This document shows, piece after piece, positions 41,206 through 51,600 of a stretch of 64,000 nt of DNA. Below the pieces are notes generated by a model. It worked only from the letters and a program-made list of their open reading frames with translations. It did not search any database and was not told the DNA's origin. Position numbers and translations under genes: made by a program. Each line of letters opens with the position of its first letter. Within the stretch, counting starts at the first letter, position 1. The stretch comes from Variovorax sp. IB41 (GTDB lineage Bacteria > Pseudomonadota > Gammaproteobacteria > Burkholderiales > Burkholderiaceae_C), in assembly GCF_016405905.1 (NCBI RefSeq), contig NZ_JAEFCB010000011.1:163033-227032 (forward strand). The letters are read 5' to 3'.

Positions 41206-42300
41206 ATGATCGACTTCTCCCTTGGTGAAGACCTCGCGCTGGTGGCCGAGACGGCCCAGCGCTTTTCCGACGAGCAGCTGCTGCCGTCGCAACGCGATTT
41301 CGAAGCGCGGCGCGCGGTGGCGGATGCGGTGCTGCGCGAAGCCCGCGACATCGGTTTCGACCGCATCGACTGGCCCGAGGCCAGCGGCGGCGCCGGCATG
41401 GGCGCGGTGGCGCGCGCGCTGGTCCTGGAGCGCCTGGCCGCCGGATGCCCGGGCGCGGCGATCGCCCTGCAGCCGCTGGGCAGCGTTGCGCATGCCTTGC
41501 TTGCGTTCGGCGGCGACGCGGCATTGCGGCGCTGCGCCGCGCCGCTCGACGCGCCCGGCCTGCGCGCGGTGCTGGTGTTCGATCACCGGGATGCGTGGCA
41601 GGGCGATGCGGACACGCTGACCGGCAGCGCGCCGTGGCTGCCCGCCGATCGCGTGGACCTCCTGGCGGTGTTGAGCCGCACGGGGCTGAAGATCGTCACG
41701 CGCGGAATCCGCGTGACGCCCGTGCCAGGCGCGGGCCTGCGCGCGGCGGGGGCTGGCGAGATCCGCGTGGACCGTGTGCCGGTCGATGCGGCCTGGACCG
41801 ATCCCGCGGCTGCCGCGCTGGCGCTGGCGCATGCGCGCGTTCACCTGTCGGCGCTCATCGTGGGCCAGATGCACGCCGCGGCCGAGTACTCGCGCAAGTA
41901 CGCGCTGGAGCGGGTGGCTTTCGGCCGTCCGATCGCGCACCACCAGGCGCTGGCTTTCCTGATCGTCGATATGCACAGCGCGGTGGACGCCGCGCGCCAG
42001 TTGCTGCACGAGGCCGCGTGGCGGCTCGATGCCGCGCAACCCGCGACGGCGGCCGCGGCAACGGCGCTCGTCGAGGCGGCTGAGAACGCCGTCTTCATCG
42101 GCTCGAACGCGGTGCAGATCCTCGGCGGCGCGGGCTTCATGCGCGACTACCCGGTGGAAAAGCACATGCGCGAACTGCGCGCGCTGGGCCTGCTGCTCGG
42201 CGGCGCGGATGCGGCGCGCGACGACGCGCTGGGTGATGCACTGAGTGATGCACCGCTCGCACCCTTTTCTTTTCTCGCCGCCGGCGCACTGGGAGCCTGA
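41206..42300 (+). CDS. Acyl-CoA dehydrogenase-like subunit lacking FAD and catalytic-base motifs
   Basis: 364-aa acyl-CoA dehydrogenase-fold protein. The N-terminal helices (DFSLGEDLALVAETAQRFSDEQLLPSQ) and the C-terminal four-helix bundle (YALERVAFGRPIAHHQALAFLIVDM, then VQILGGAGFMRDYPVEKHMRE) are clear. The usual TEPGxGSD motif of the middle domain is missing, and the C-terminal YEGT-type segment with the catalytic Glu reads LGLLLGGADAARDD. Such lone-defective proteins often pair with a complete partner as alpha2-beta2 enzymes (for example mycobacterial FadE28-FadE29). The next gene, two bases on, encodes a complete dehydrogenase. Start ATG 41206. Confidence 0.85.
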   Translation: MIDFSLGEDLALVAETAQRFSDEQLLPSQRDFEARRAVADAVLREARDIGFDRIDWPEASGGAGMGAVARALVLERLAAGCPGAAIALQPLGSVAHALLAFGGDAALRRCAAPLDAPGLRAVLVFDHRDAWQGDADTLTGSAPWLPADRVDLLAVLSRTGLKIVTRGIRVTPVPGAGLRAAGAGEIRVDRVPVDAAWTDPAAAALALAHARVHLSALIVGQMHAAAEYSRKYALERVAFGRPIAHHQALAFLIVDMHSAVDAARQLLHEAAWRLDAAQPATAAAATALVEAAENAVFIGSNAVQILGGAGFMRDYPVEKHMRELRALGLLLGGADAARDDALGDALSDAPLAPFSFLAAGALGA

Positions 42301-42302
42301 CC

Positions 42303-43499
42303 ATGGATTTTTCGATTGCCCCAGAAGACCAGCAACGGCTGCAGACCTTGCACCGGCTCGGCCGCGAGGAGATGCGCCCCGCCGGCTGGCGCGCCGACCG
42401 CGCCGGCGCACCGCTGCCGGTGGACGATCCGTTCTTCGTGCGCATGCTCGCCGAGGGCTTCGGCCGCACGCGCTGGCGCCCGCCCGGGGCGGATGCGAGC
42501 AGCGAAGAGACACAGGCCGCGCCCAACAAGGCCAGCTCGGCCGTGGCGCAGGTGCTGCTCGCCGAAGAGGGCGCCTACTGGGACCGCGGCATCGGCGTCG
42601 CGCTGCCGGGCCCGGGCCTGGGCGAACCGCCGATCCTCTCGATGGGCACGCCCGAGCAGAAGGAACGCTTTCTCTCGCCGTTCGTGAATCCCGCGCGGCC
42701 GATCTGGGGCGCGTTCGCGATGACCGAGCCTTCGGGCGGCTCCGACGTGGCCAACATCAAGACCCGCGCGCGGCGCGAGGGCGACCACTGGGTGCTCGAC
42801 GGCGCGAAGTCGTTCTCGGGCAATTCGGGCCGCGCCGAGTGGATCGTGGTGTTCGCCACCATCGACCCCGCGCTCGGCCGCGCGGGCCACCGCGCCTTCG
42901 TCATCGAGCGCGGCACGCCCGGTCTGGCCGACTTTCGCATCGAGAAGAAGATGGGCCTGAAGGCGTACGAGTCGACCTCGTTCTTCCTTGCGGACTGCCG
43001 CGTGCCGGCGGCCAACATGCTCGGCGGCGAGGCCTATTACACGCAGCGCTCGGGCGGCTTCAAGGGCGCGATGAACACCTTCAACGCGGGCCGTCCCGCC
43101 ATCGCGGGCATGGCCGTGGGCATCGGTCGCGCCGCGCTCGACGAGGCCGCGGCGTTCATGCAGGCCCATGGCCTCGCGTCGGACCTGCGGCTGCGCGACC
43201 GCCTCGAGCGCTCGCGCCGCAAGCTCAAGGCGGCGCTGCTGCTGGCGCTGCGCGCGGCTTGGTTGGCCGACCAGCGCCAGCCGAACATGGTCGAGGCCTC
43301 GGCCTCGAAGGCGCTCGCGCCGCCCGCGGCCTTCGAGGCCGCGAGCTTCGCGATGGAGGTGATGGGGCTCGCGGCGGGCCGCGGCGACCACCTGATCGAG
43401 AAGCTCTTTCGCGACGTGAAGGCGCTCGACATCGTCGAGGGCACGGGGCAGATCCAGCGCGTCGTGATGGCGCGGCATCTGGTGGGCCTGCCGAACTGA
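42303..43499 (+). CDS. Acyl-CoA dehydrogenase (complete FAD and catalytic motifs)
   Basis: 398-aa flavoenzyme that introduces a double bond alpha-beta to a CoA thioester. The FAD/substrate motif AMTEPSGGSDVANIKTRA is near residue 140, and VLDGAKSFSGNSGRAEW follows. The catalytic Glu is in DIVEGTGQIQRVVMARH near the C-terminus. The N-terminus is longer than average with an unusual GWRADRAGAPLPVDD stretch. It is two bases after the defective paralogue, so the two probably assemble together. Electron acceptor (ETF) genes are not in this window. Confidence 0.9.
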   Translation: MDFSIAPEDQQRLQTLHRLGREEMRPAGWRADRAGAPLPVDDPFFVRMLAEGFGRTRWRPPGADASSEETQAAPNKASSAVAQVLLAEEGAYWDRGIGVALPGPGLGEPPILSMGTPEQKERFLSPFVNPARPIWGAFAMTEPSGGSDVANIKTRARREGDHWVLDGAKSFSGNSGRAEWIVVFATIDPALGRAGHRAFVIERGTPGLADFRIEKKMGLKAYESTSFFLADCRVPAANMLGGEAYYTQRSGGFKGAMNTFNAGRPAIAGMAVGIGRAALDEAAAFMQAHGLASDLRLRDRLERSRRKLKAALLLALRAAWLADQRQPNMVEASASKALAPPAAFEAASFAMEVMGLAAGRGDHLIEKLFRDVKALDIVEGTGQIQRVVMARHLVGLPN

Positions 43500-43547
43500 G
43501 GCCGCGCTCCGGCCGGCTGAACTTTCCATTTCTTCTTTTTTTTCTCC

Positions 43548-44765
43548 ATGACCGATACGACTTCCAACGCGGCCTGCGGGCCGCTCAAGGGCATCCGCGT
43601 GCTCGACCTCACGGCCGTGGTGCTCGGCCCGCTGGCCACCCAGACGCTGGCGGACTACGGCGCCGACGTGATCAAGGTGGAGCCGCCCGAGGGCGACATG
43701 ATGCGGGCCAACGGCATCTCGCAGAACCCGGGCATGAGCTCGATCTTTTTGGCCGTCAACCGCAACAAGCGCTCGCTGGCGGTGGACCTGAAATCGCCCG
43801 AGGGCATCGCGGCGCTGCGCGCGCTGATCCCCACGGTCGACGTGGTGGTGCACAACATGCGCGTGGCGGCCATCGAGCGCCTGGGCCTGGGCTACGAGGC
43901 GGTCTCGCGCCTGAACCCGCGCATCGTGTACTGCGCCGCGACCGGCTTCGGGCAGGACGGCCCGCACCGCGACAAGCCGGCCTTCGACGACATCATCCAG
44001 GCCGCCTGCGGCCTGGTGGGCGTGGGCTCTGCAGGCCGCGAGCAGCCCGACTACACGCCCAGCCTGATCGCCGACAAGACCACGGGCCTGGCCGTCTGCA
44101 ACGCGGTGCTGGCGGCGCTGCTGCACCGCGAGCGCAACGGCGCGGGGCAGTACGTGGAGGTGCCGATGCTCGAGACCATGACCGCCTTCGTGCTGGCCGA
44201 GCACATGGGCGGCATGACCTTCCAGGGCTCCGCGGTGAAGGCCGGCTATCCGCGGCTGCTCGAGGGCGGGCGCAAGCCCGCGCGCACGCGCGACGGCTGG
44301 ATCAGCATGCTGCCCTACACCGAGCGCCACTGGCAGGCGTTCTTCGTGGAGGTCGGGCAGCCCGAGCTGGCCGAGCGCTACAGCATCGCCAACCGGCAGG
44401 AGCGCAACACGCACGTGAAGGCGCTGTACGGGCACCTGCGCGAGCTCACGCCGCTGAAGACGACCGCCGAATGGATGGCGCTGTGCGAGAAGCTCGACAT
44501 TCCCGCCACGCCGATCTACACGCTCGACGAACTGCCGGCGCATCCGCACCTGAAAGCCGTCGGCCTGTTCGAGGACGCGGTGCATCCCACCGAGGGGCCG
44601 ATCCGGCAGGTGCGCCCGACCGCGCGCTTCTCGGCCACGCCGACGCGGGTCTATCGCCAGGCGCCCACGGTCGGGCAGCACACGAGCGAGATCCTGCGCG
44701 AAGCAGGGCTCGCGGAAGAGGACATCGCGCGCCTGAAGGACCGGCGTGCGGTCGCCGGCCAATGA
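43548..44765 (+). CDS. CaiB/BaiF (family III) CoA-transferase
   Basis: 405-aa enzyme that moves CoA between carboxylates through mixed anhydride intermediates. Family blocks: GPLKGIRVLDLTAVVLGPLATQTLADYGADVIKVE at the start, NRNKRSLAVDLKSPEGI near 65, YCAATGFGQDGPHRDKPAFDD near 130, and EVPMLETMTAFVLAEH near 205. Probably activates the incoming acid for the dehydrogenases around it, saving ATP. Start ATG 43548. It stands 48 bases after the second dehydrogenase gene and 19 before the third. The physiological acid is unknown. Confidence 0.92.
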   Translation: MTDTTSNAACGPLKGIRVLDLTAVVLGPLATQTLADYGADVIKVEPPEGDMMRANGISQNPGMSSIFLAVNRNKRSLAVDLKSPEGIAALRALIPTVDVVVHNMRVAAIERLGLGYEAVSRLNPRIVYCAATGFGQDGPHRDKPAFDDIIQAACGLVGVGSAGREQPDYTPSLIADKTTGLAVCNAVLAALLHRERNGAGQYVEVPMLETMTAFVLAEHMGGMTFQGSAVKAGYPRLLEGGRKPARTRDGWISMLPYTERHWQAFFVEVGQPELAERYSIANRQERNTHVKALYGHLRELTPLKTTAEWMALCEKLDIPATPIYTLDELPAHPHLKAVGLFEDAVHPTEGPIRQVRPTARFSATPTRVYRQAPTVGQHTSEILREAGLAEEDIARLKDRRAVAGQ

Positions 44766-44784
44766 AGAAGCAACGGAACACCCC

Positions 44785-45954
44785 ATGAACTTCGAACTCG
44801 ACGACGAGCACCGCATGCTCAAGGAACTGGTCGCGCGCTTCGTGCGCGACGAACTGCTGCCGCTGGAGCCGGCGGTGCTCAAGAGGGAGGCCGAGGGCGG
44901 CCGCCTCATGCTGATGCCCGAGGAGCACGCGCGGCTCGATGCGCTGTCGCGCGACCTCGGCCTCTGGGGACTCGACGCCCCGGGCGAGCTCGGCGGCTCC
45001 GACCTGCCGGTGACGGCGATGGTGGGCGTCAACGAGGAGCTGGGCAAGACCATCACGCCCTACGACCTGCCGCCCGATTCGCCCAACCTGCGCATGCTGC
45101 TCAAGACCGCCGACGCGGCGCAGACCGAGCGCTACCTCGCGCCGTATGCGCGCGGCGAAACCGTCTCGGCCATCGCCATCTCCGAGCCCGGCGCGGGCGC
45201 CGACCCTTCGGCGATGAGCACCCGCGCCGTGCGCCAGGCCGATGGCGGCTGGGTGCTCAACGGCCGCAAGATCTGGATCAGCCGCGCCGAGCGCGCCGAC
45301 TGGACCATCGTGATGGCGGTGACCGACAAGGCGCTGGGTTCGCGCGGCGGCATCTCGGCGTTCATCGTGGACAAGGACACGCCGGGCTTCGTGGTGGAGC
45401 GCCGCATCCCGATGCTGGGCGGCACATCGACCTACGAGATCAGCCTGGAGGACTGCCGCGTCGGCGCGGGCCAGTTGCTGGGCGCCGAGGGCCAGGGCTT
45501 CGCGCCGATGCAGGCGCGGCTGTCGAGCCGCCGCGTGCAGATGGCCGCCTGGTGCATCGGCCGCGCACAGCGCGCGCTGGACATGGTGTGCGAGTACGCG
45601 CCGATGCGAAAGACCTTTGGCGCGATGCTCTCCGAGCGCCAGAGCGTGCAGTGGAGCGTGGCCGACGCCGCCACCCGCATCCACGCCTGCCGCCTCATGA
45701 CCTACGAGGCGGCCGCGCGCATCGACCGCGGCGAGGAGGCGCGCGCGCAGGTTTCGATGATCAAGGTCTTTGCCACAGAGATGGCCTGGGACGTGGTCGA
45801 CATGGCCATGCAGGTCTTCGGCGCCATGGGCATGACCAAGGAAATGCCGCTGCAGCAGATGGCCAACGAAACCCGGCTGATGCGGATCTACGAAGGCCCC
45901 AGCGAAGTGCATCGCTGGGTGGTGGCGCGCGAGCTGCTCGGCTCGCGCCGCTGA
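44785..45954 (+). CDS. Acyl-CoA dehydrogenase
   Basis: 389-aa acyl-CoA dehydrogenase, the third of the operon. Family motifs are complete: AISEPGAGADPSAMSTRAV near residue 130, GRKIWISRAERADW, and the C-terminal MRIYEGPSEVHRWVVAREL with the catalytic Glu. Start ATG 44785 (MNFELDDEHRML) was preferred to an in-frame codon 39 bases earlier. It ends 23 bases before the second Bug receptor gene. Being complete, it probably acts alone as a homotetramer on a different intermediate from the paired dehydrogenase upstream (inference). Confidence 0.9.
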   Translation: MNFELDDEHRMLKELVARFVRDELLPLEPAVLKREAEGGRLMLMPEEHARLDALSRDLGLWGLDAPGELGGSDLPVTAMVGVNEELGKTITPYDLPPDSPNLRMLLKTADAAQTERYLAPYARGETVSAIAISEPGAGADPSAMSTRAVRQADGGWVLNGRKIWISRAERADWTIVMAVTDKALGSRGGISAFIVDKDTPGFVVERRIPMLGGTSTYEISLEDCRVGAGQLLGAEGQGFAPMQARLSSRRVQMAAWCIGRAQRALDMVCEYAPMRKTFGAMLSERQSVQWSVADAATRIHACRLMTYEAAARIDRGEEARAQVSMIKVFATEMAWDVVDMAMQVFGAMGMTKEMPLQQMANETRLMRIYEGPSEVHRWVVARELLGSRR

Positions 45955-45977
45955 TGGAAAAACAAGGAGACAGACCC

Positions 45978-47006
45978 ATGAAAGACAAGACACATGCACG
46001 CCCGCAACAGGCGGGCATCGGCCGGCGCAGGCTCCTGCAGCTGGGCGGCGGCGCCGCGCTGATGGGCGCGGGCGGCTTGCCCGTGCTCGCGCATGCACAG
46101 GGACAGGCGCAGGCATTCCCGTCGCACGCCATGCGCTTCATCGTGCCGTTCCCGCCCGGCAGCGGCACGGACATCACGGCGCGGCTCTTTGCCAAGGGCA
46201 TCGGCGATCTCACGGGCCAGCCGGTGACGGTGGAGAACAAGCCCGGGGGCAACGGCTTCATCGGCGTGCAGACCGCGCTGAACCCGCCGCACGACGGGCA
46301 CACGGTGTTCATCGGCAGCAACTCGACGCTCACGACCAATGCCGCCACCTTCCGCAAGTTGCCCTACGACCCGATCGCCGACTTCGCGCCGATCACGCTG
46401 CTGTCGCGCGGCGCGTGCCTGTTCATCGTGCCAGCGAGCTCCGCCTACCGCACGCTGGACCAGCTGGTGGCCGACGCGCGCAAGCGCCCGGGCAAGCTCA
46501 ACTACGCGAGCGGCTCCATGTCGTACACGCTCTATTCGGAGTGGTTCAACGAGATGGCGAAGATCAAGACCGCCGGCATCAACTACAAGGGCGCCGGCGA
46601 GGCGGTGAACGCGGTGATGACGGGCGAGGTCGACTTCGCCGTGGTCGATGCCACCGGCGCCAACGAACTCGCGCGCTCGGGCCGCGTGCGCGCGCTGGCC
46701 TTCACCGCGCCCCAGCGCTCCATCGTGCTGCCCGACGTGCCGGCCATCGGCGAGGCCGGCTGGCCCGACTACCTGGCGGTGAACTGGGTGGCTGCCGCGG
46801 TGTCGTCCAGGACGCCGCCCGCTGCCGTCGAGCGGCTCGGCGCGCTCTTCGCCAAGGCCGCGCAGACGCCGGAGATCCAGGCGTACTACCGCAAGCAGGG
46901 CACCGAGCTCATCATGTCGTCGGCGGCCGAACTGCGCCGCTACCAGACCGAAGAGATCGGCCGCTGGAAGCGGCTGGTGGGCATCACGGGCATCGAGTTG
47001 CAGTAG
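45978..47006 (+). CDS. Bug-family carboxylate receptor (TctC-like), second copy
   Basis: 342-aa periplasmic binding protein. A twin-Arg-containing N-terminus (GIGRRRLLQLGGGAALMGAGG) and a cleavage site near AHAQ suggest export, possibly by the Tat route. The Bug opening MRFIVPFPPGSGTDITARLFAKG follows, then VTVENKPGGNGFIGVQ. A shared ELIMSSAAELRRYQTEEIGRWK ending is typical. It presumably delivers the substrate for the catabolic operon it closes. No TctA/TctB membrane genes are nearby, so the transporter partner must be encoded elsewhere. Confidence 0.9.
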   Translation: MKDKTHARPQQAGIGRRRLLQLGGGAALMGAGGLPVLAHAQGQAQAFPSHAMRFIVPFPPGSGTDITARLFAKGIGDLTGQPVTVENKPGGNGFIGVQTALNPPHDGHTVFIGSNSTLTTNAATFRKLPYDPIADFAPITLLSRGACLFIVPASSAYRTLDQLVADARKRPGKLNYASGSMSYTLYSEWFNEMAKIKTAGINYKGAGEAVNAVMTGEVDFAVVDATGANELARSGRVRALAFTAPQRSIVLPDVPAIGEAGWPDYLAVNWVAAAVSSRTPPAAVERLGALFAKAAQTPEIQAYYRKQGTELIMSSAAELRRYQTEEIGRWKRLVGITGIELQ

Positions 47007-47072
47007 CATCGCCCGCGGTCCGGCCGCGGTGCGTTTTGGGGAGGCGCCGGCCCGGGACCGTGGAGAAAACAA

Positions 47073-47858
47073 GTGGAGCAATCGGTCATCAAGACGGCGG
47101 GGCGGGTGTTTCAGGTGCTGGAGTACCTGAGGGAGACGAGGCGGCCGGTCACCGTGCGCGAAATCTCCGAACGCCTGGGCTATCCGCTGTCCAGCGCGCA
47201 GGTGCTGCTCAAGAGCATCGCCACGCTGGGCTACCTGCGCTACGACTCGTCGCTGCGCGCCTACCTCGCGACACCGCGCCTGGCCTCGATCGGCGACTGG
47301 GTGATGGACTCGATGTTCCAGGGCGGGCAACTGCTCACGGTGCTCGGCGACATCGCGCGCGAGACCGGCTTCACCGCGATCCTGGCGGTGGAGAACGACA
47401 TCTACGCGCAGTACGTGCACGTCATCTTCGGCAGCCGCGCGATCCAGTTCAACGTGCAGCCGGGCACGCGCCGGCTCCTGTGCATGTCGGGCACCGGCTG
47501 GGCGCTGCTGGCGGCCAGCAGCGACGACCACGTGGCGCGCACCATTCATCGCAGCAACATCCGCCTGAAGCCCGGCGGCCAGACGGTCGATGCCGACTAC
47601 GTGAAGGCGCGCGTGCAGGAGTCGCGCGAGCGCGGCTACGCGTTCTCGCGCGGCGTGGTGACCGAGGGCATCGGCATCATCGCGCTCGGCTCGGCGTCGA
47701 GCGCATCGGGTGCACGTTTCGCCGTGGGGGTGGGCGGCCTCGTCGAGCAGCTGGAGCGCGCGGCGGACACGGTGGTGCCTGCGATGCGGGAGCGCCTTCT
47801 GGGTGCGGCCGCCAAGGCGCCCGCCACGGAGGCCGGCGCGGCGGACAGTCCCGCCTGA
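47073..47858 (+). CDS. IclR-family transcriptional regulator
   Basis: 261-aa regulator. The N-terminal winged helix-turn-helix reads VIKTAGRVFQVLEYLRETRRPVTVREISERLGYPLSSAQVLLKSIATLGYL, residues about 5-60. The effector domain follows, with RLLCMSGTGWALLA near 130 and SRERGYAFSRGVVTEGIG near 190. GTG start at 47073 has GGAG at 47062-47065. IclR proteins usually control adjacent aromatic- or carboxylate-catabolic genes. It is 66 bases after the second Bug gene in the same direction and is the likely regulator of the 40379-47006 operon. The C-terminal tail is Ala/Pro-rich and disordered. Confidence 0.9.
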   Translation: MEQSVIKTAGRVFQVLEYLRETRRPVTVREISERLGYPLSSAQVLLKSIATLGYLRYDSSLRAYLATPRLASIGDWVMDSMFQGGQLLTVLGDIARETGFTAILAVENDIYAQYVHVIFGSRAIQFNVQPGTRRLLCMSGTGWALLAASSDDHVARTIHRSNIRLKPGGQTVDADYVKARVQESRERGYAFSRGVVTEGIGIIALGSASSASGARFAVGVGGLVEQLERAADTVVPAMRERLLGAAAKAPATEAGAADSPA

Positions 47859-47896
47859 GCGGCGGCTTCGGGCTTCGGAACGGCCGCCGGTCCTGT

Positions 47897-48610
47897 TCAG
47901 GGCCGGACGATTTCCAGCAGGCGGTCGAGCCCGCCTTCGTTGATGGCGACCATCGCCTGCTCGCGCACCTTCGGCTTGGCGTGATAGGCCACCGAGAGGC
48001 CGGCTTCGCCCATCATCGGCAGGTCGTTCGCGCCGTCGCCGACGGCGATGGTCTCCTGCGGCGAAATGCCCATGAGCGACGCCACTTCGAGCAGCGTGCG
48101 GCGTTTTTCGGCGCCGTCGCAGATGTCGCCCCAGCTCTGCACCACGACCTGGCCGGTGAGCTTGCCGCCGGCCTCGTCGAGCAGGTTGGAGCGCGCAAAG
48201 TCGATGCCCAGCCGGTCCTTCACGCGGTTCGCGAAGAAGGTGAAGCCGCCCGACACCAGCAGTACCTTCAGGCCCGCCTTCTTGCAGGCCGCGACCAGCT
48301 CGGCCGCACCCGGGTTGAGCTTCAGCCGCTCGTCGTACACCTGCTGCAGCGCTTCGACCGGCACGCCCTGCAGCAGCGCGACGCGGCGGCGCAGGCTCTC
48401 CTTGAAGTCCTTGATCTCGCCGCGCATCGTGGCCTCGGTGATCGCGGCCACCTCGGCCTTCTTGCCGACGGCATCGGCGATCTCGTCGATGCATTCGATG
48501 TTGATGAGCGTCGAGTCCATGTCGAACGCGATCAGCTTGAAGTCGGCCAGCGCCAGCGGCGGCTTCACGCGCTGGAGAACGAGACCGGGGGAGATTTCTG
48601 TAGCGCTCAT
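47897..48610 (-). CDS. serB: Phosphoserine phosphatase
   Basis: 237-aa HAD-superfamily enzyme completing L-serine synthesis. Motif I AFDMDSTLINIECIDEIAD (near residue 28) holds the two catalytic aspartates. Motif II is VLLVSGGFTFF, and motif III/IV is VGDGANDLPMM. The Lys near KPKVREQA is present. It lacks the N-terminal ACT-like domain of longer SerB forms. Start ATG 48610 overlaps the mfd stop (ATGA) on the same strand, so the two are co-transcribed. The coding frame runs far upstream inside mfd, but only the last 237 residues are homologous to SerB. Confidence 0.95.
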   Translation of the reverse strand: MSATEISPGLVLQRVKPPLALADFKLIAFDMDSTLINIECIDEIADAVGKKAEVAAITEATMRGEIKDFKESLRRRVALLQGVPVEALQQVYDERLKLNPGAAELVAACKKAGLKVLLVSGGFTFFANRVKDRLGIDFARSNLLDEAGGKLTGQVVVQSWGDICDGAEKRRTLLEVASLMGISPQETIAVGDGANDLPMMGEAGLSVAYHAKPKVREQAMVAINEGGLDRLLEIVRP

Positions 48611-51600
48611 GCGGGGGCGATTTCCTTGACGAGGGGTTGACCGAGGCTGCGCAGCACGTCGCGCACCATCTGCGCACGCTCCTTCGGCTCTTTCAGTGCG
48701 CGCTCGATGCGCAGCTTTTCGTTGCCGGCGAGCTTGATGTGCTTGTTCTTCTGCACCAGCTGGATGATGGCCATGCCGTCGACCGGCGCGTCCTTCTTGA
48801 AAGTGATGTTGATGATGCCCGGCGCCGCATCGACCTTCACCACGCCGTAGGGCCGCGCGAGCACGCGCAGGCGGTGCGTGTCGATGAGCGTCTGCGCCTG
48901 CGGCGGCAGCTTGCCGAAGCGGTCGACGATTTCTTCGAGCAGCGTGTCGATCTGGTCGGGCGTCTTCGCGGTCGCCAGCTTCTTGTAGAACGACAGGCGC
49001 AGGTGCACGTCGCCGCAGTAGTCGTCGGGCAGGAGGGCGGGGGCGTGCAGGTTGATCTCGGTCGTGACCGAGAGCGGCGACAGCAGATCGGGCTCCTGCC
49101 CGGCCTTGAGCGCGCGCACGGCTTCGCTCAGCATCTCGTTGTAGAGCTGGAAGCCGATCTCCATCATGTTGCCGCTCTGGTTTTCGCCGAGCACTTCGCC
49201 GGTGCCGCGGATTTCCAGGTCGTGCATCGCGAGGTAGAAACCCGAGCCCAGCTCTTCCATCTGCTGGATGGCGTCCAGGCGCTGGGCCGCGTGCTTGGTG
49301 AGGCCCTCGGTGTCCGGCACCATGAGGTACGCATAGGCTTGGTGATGCGAGCGCCCGACGCGGCCGCGCAGCTGGTGCAGCTGCGCGAGGCCGAACTTGT
49401 CGGCGCGGCTCATCACGATGGTGTTGGCGGTGGGCACGTCGATGCCGGTCTCGATGATGGTCGAGCACAGCAAGAGGTTGTAGCGCTGCGCCACGAAGTC
49501 GCGCATCACGCGCTCCAGTTCGCGCTCGGGCATCTGGCCGTGGGCCACCGCGATGCGGGCCTCGGGCAATATTTCCTCGAGCTTCTGGCGGCGGTTCTCG
49601 ATGGTCTCGACCTCGTTGTGCAGGAAGTAGACCTGCCCGCCGCGCTTCAATTCGCGCAGCACAGCTTCGCGGATGACGCCCGTACCCTCGTTGCGCACGA
49701 ACGTCTTGATGGCCAGGCGCCGCTGCGGCGCGGTGGCGATCACGCTCAGGTCGCGCAGGCCCTCCAGCGCCATGCCCAGCGTGCGCGGAATCGGCGTGGC
49801 GGTGAGCGTGAGCACGTCGACCTCGGCGCGCATCGCCTTCATCGCCTCCTTGTGGCGCACGCCGAAGCGGTGCTCCTCGTCGATGATGAGCAGGCCCAGG
49901 TTCTTGAACTTGACCGACTGCGAGAGCAGCTTGTGCGTGCCCACCACGATGTCGATCTGGCCTTCGGCCAACCCCTTCGCGGCGGCCGTGATTTCCTTGG
50001 CCGAGCGGAAGCGGCTCATCTCCGCCACCTTCACCGGCCACTTGGCGAAGCGGTCCACCAGCGTCTGGTAGTGCTGCTCGGCCAGCAGCGTCGTGGGCGC
50101 GAGGAACGCCACCTGCTTGCCGCCGGTGATCGCGATGAAGGCGGCGCGCAGCGCCACTTCGGTCTTGCCGAAGCCCACGTCGCCGCAGACCAGTCGGTCC
50201 ATCGGCTGGGGCGAGATCATGTCCTGCACCACGGCGTGGATTGCGGCCTTCTGGTCGGCGGTTTCCTGGAAACCGAAGTCGTTGGCGAACACCTCGTAGT
50301 CGGCGGCCGAGTAGCGGAAGGCGTGGCCCTGGCGCGCGGCGCGGCGCGCGTAGATGTTGAGCAACTCGGCGGCCGAGTCGCGCACCTGTTCGGCGGCCTT
50401 GCGCTTGGCCTTTTCCCACTGGCCGGAGCCCAGCCGGTGCAGCGGGGCCTCGTCGGCGCTCACGCCGGTGTAGCGGCTGATCTGGTGCAGCTGGCTCACG
50501 GGCACGTAGAGCGTGGCCTTGTCGGCGTACTCCAGGTGCAGCATTTCCTGCAGCAGGGGCTTGCCTTCGGCGTCGACGCCCTGGCCCAGGTCCATGTGCA
50601 TGAGCCCGCGGTAGCGGCCGATGCCGTGCGCGGTGTGCACCACCGGGTCGCCGACGTTGAGCTCCGAGAGGTCCTTGATCAACGCCTCGACGTCGCTGAC
50701 CTGTTCCTGCTTCTTGTTGCGACGGCGCGTGGTCGGCGCGGTGGCGAAGAGCTCGGTCTCGGTGACCAGGTCGATGCCCTGTTCGCGCCATGCGAAGCCC
50801 GAGGCCAGCGCGGCGGTGACGATGCCGATCTTCTCGTCGGTGGACGCCTCGAATTCAGCGAGTGAATCGAAGGCCGGCGGGCTCACGCCGCTCGCGCGGA
50901 GGAAGTCGAGCAGGCTCTCGCGGCGGCCGTCGCTCTCGGCGATCAGCAGCACGCGGTGCGGCGTGGCGGCGATGTGGAGCTTGAGGCCCACCAGCGGGTC
51001 TTCGGCGCCGCGCACCACGGCGAAGGGCGGCAGCCTGTCGAACTCGGCGTAGGGCGTGTCGGTGGCGATGTCGCCGCCTGCATTTCCTCGAATGGCCAGT
51101 TGCGCGTGCGGCTTGGCGCGCTGGTAGAACTGCTCGGCGTTCAGGAACAGCGCCTCGGGCGGCAGCGCGGGGCGCTCGGGGTCGCCGCGCACGAGCCGGT
51201 AGCGCTCGTTCGTGTCCTGCCAGAAATGCTGGAACGCGGGTTCGAGATCGCCGTGCAGCACGATGGTGGCGTCGGGGCCCAGGTAGTCGAACACCGTGGC
51301 CGTCTCGTCGAAGAAGAGGGGCAGGTAGTACTCGATGCCGGCGGTGGCCACGCCGTTGCCCATGTCCTTGTAGATGCGGCTCTTGGTCGGGTCGCCCTCG
51401 AGCAGTTCGCGCCAGCGGCTGCGAAAGCGCGCGCGGGCGTCGTCGTCCATCGGGAACTCGCGGCCGGGCAGCAGGCGCACCTCGGGCACGGGGTAGAGGC
51501 TGCGCTGGGTGTCGGGGTCGAAGGTGCGGATGGAGTCGATCTCGTCGTCGAACAGGTCGACGCGAAACGGCACCAGCGAGCCCATCGGGAAGAGGTCGAT

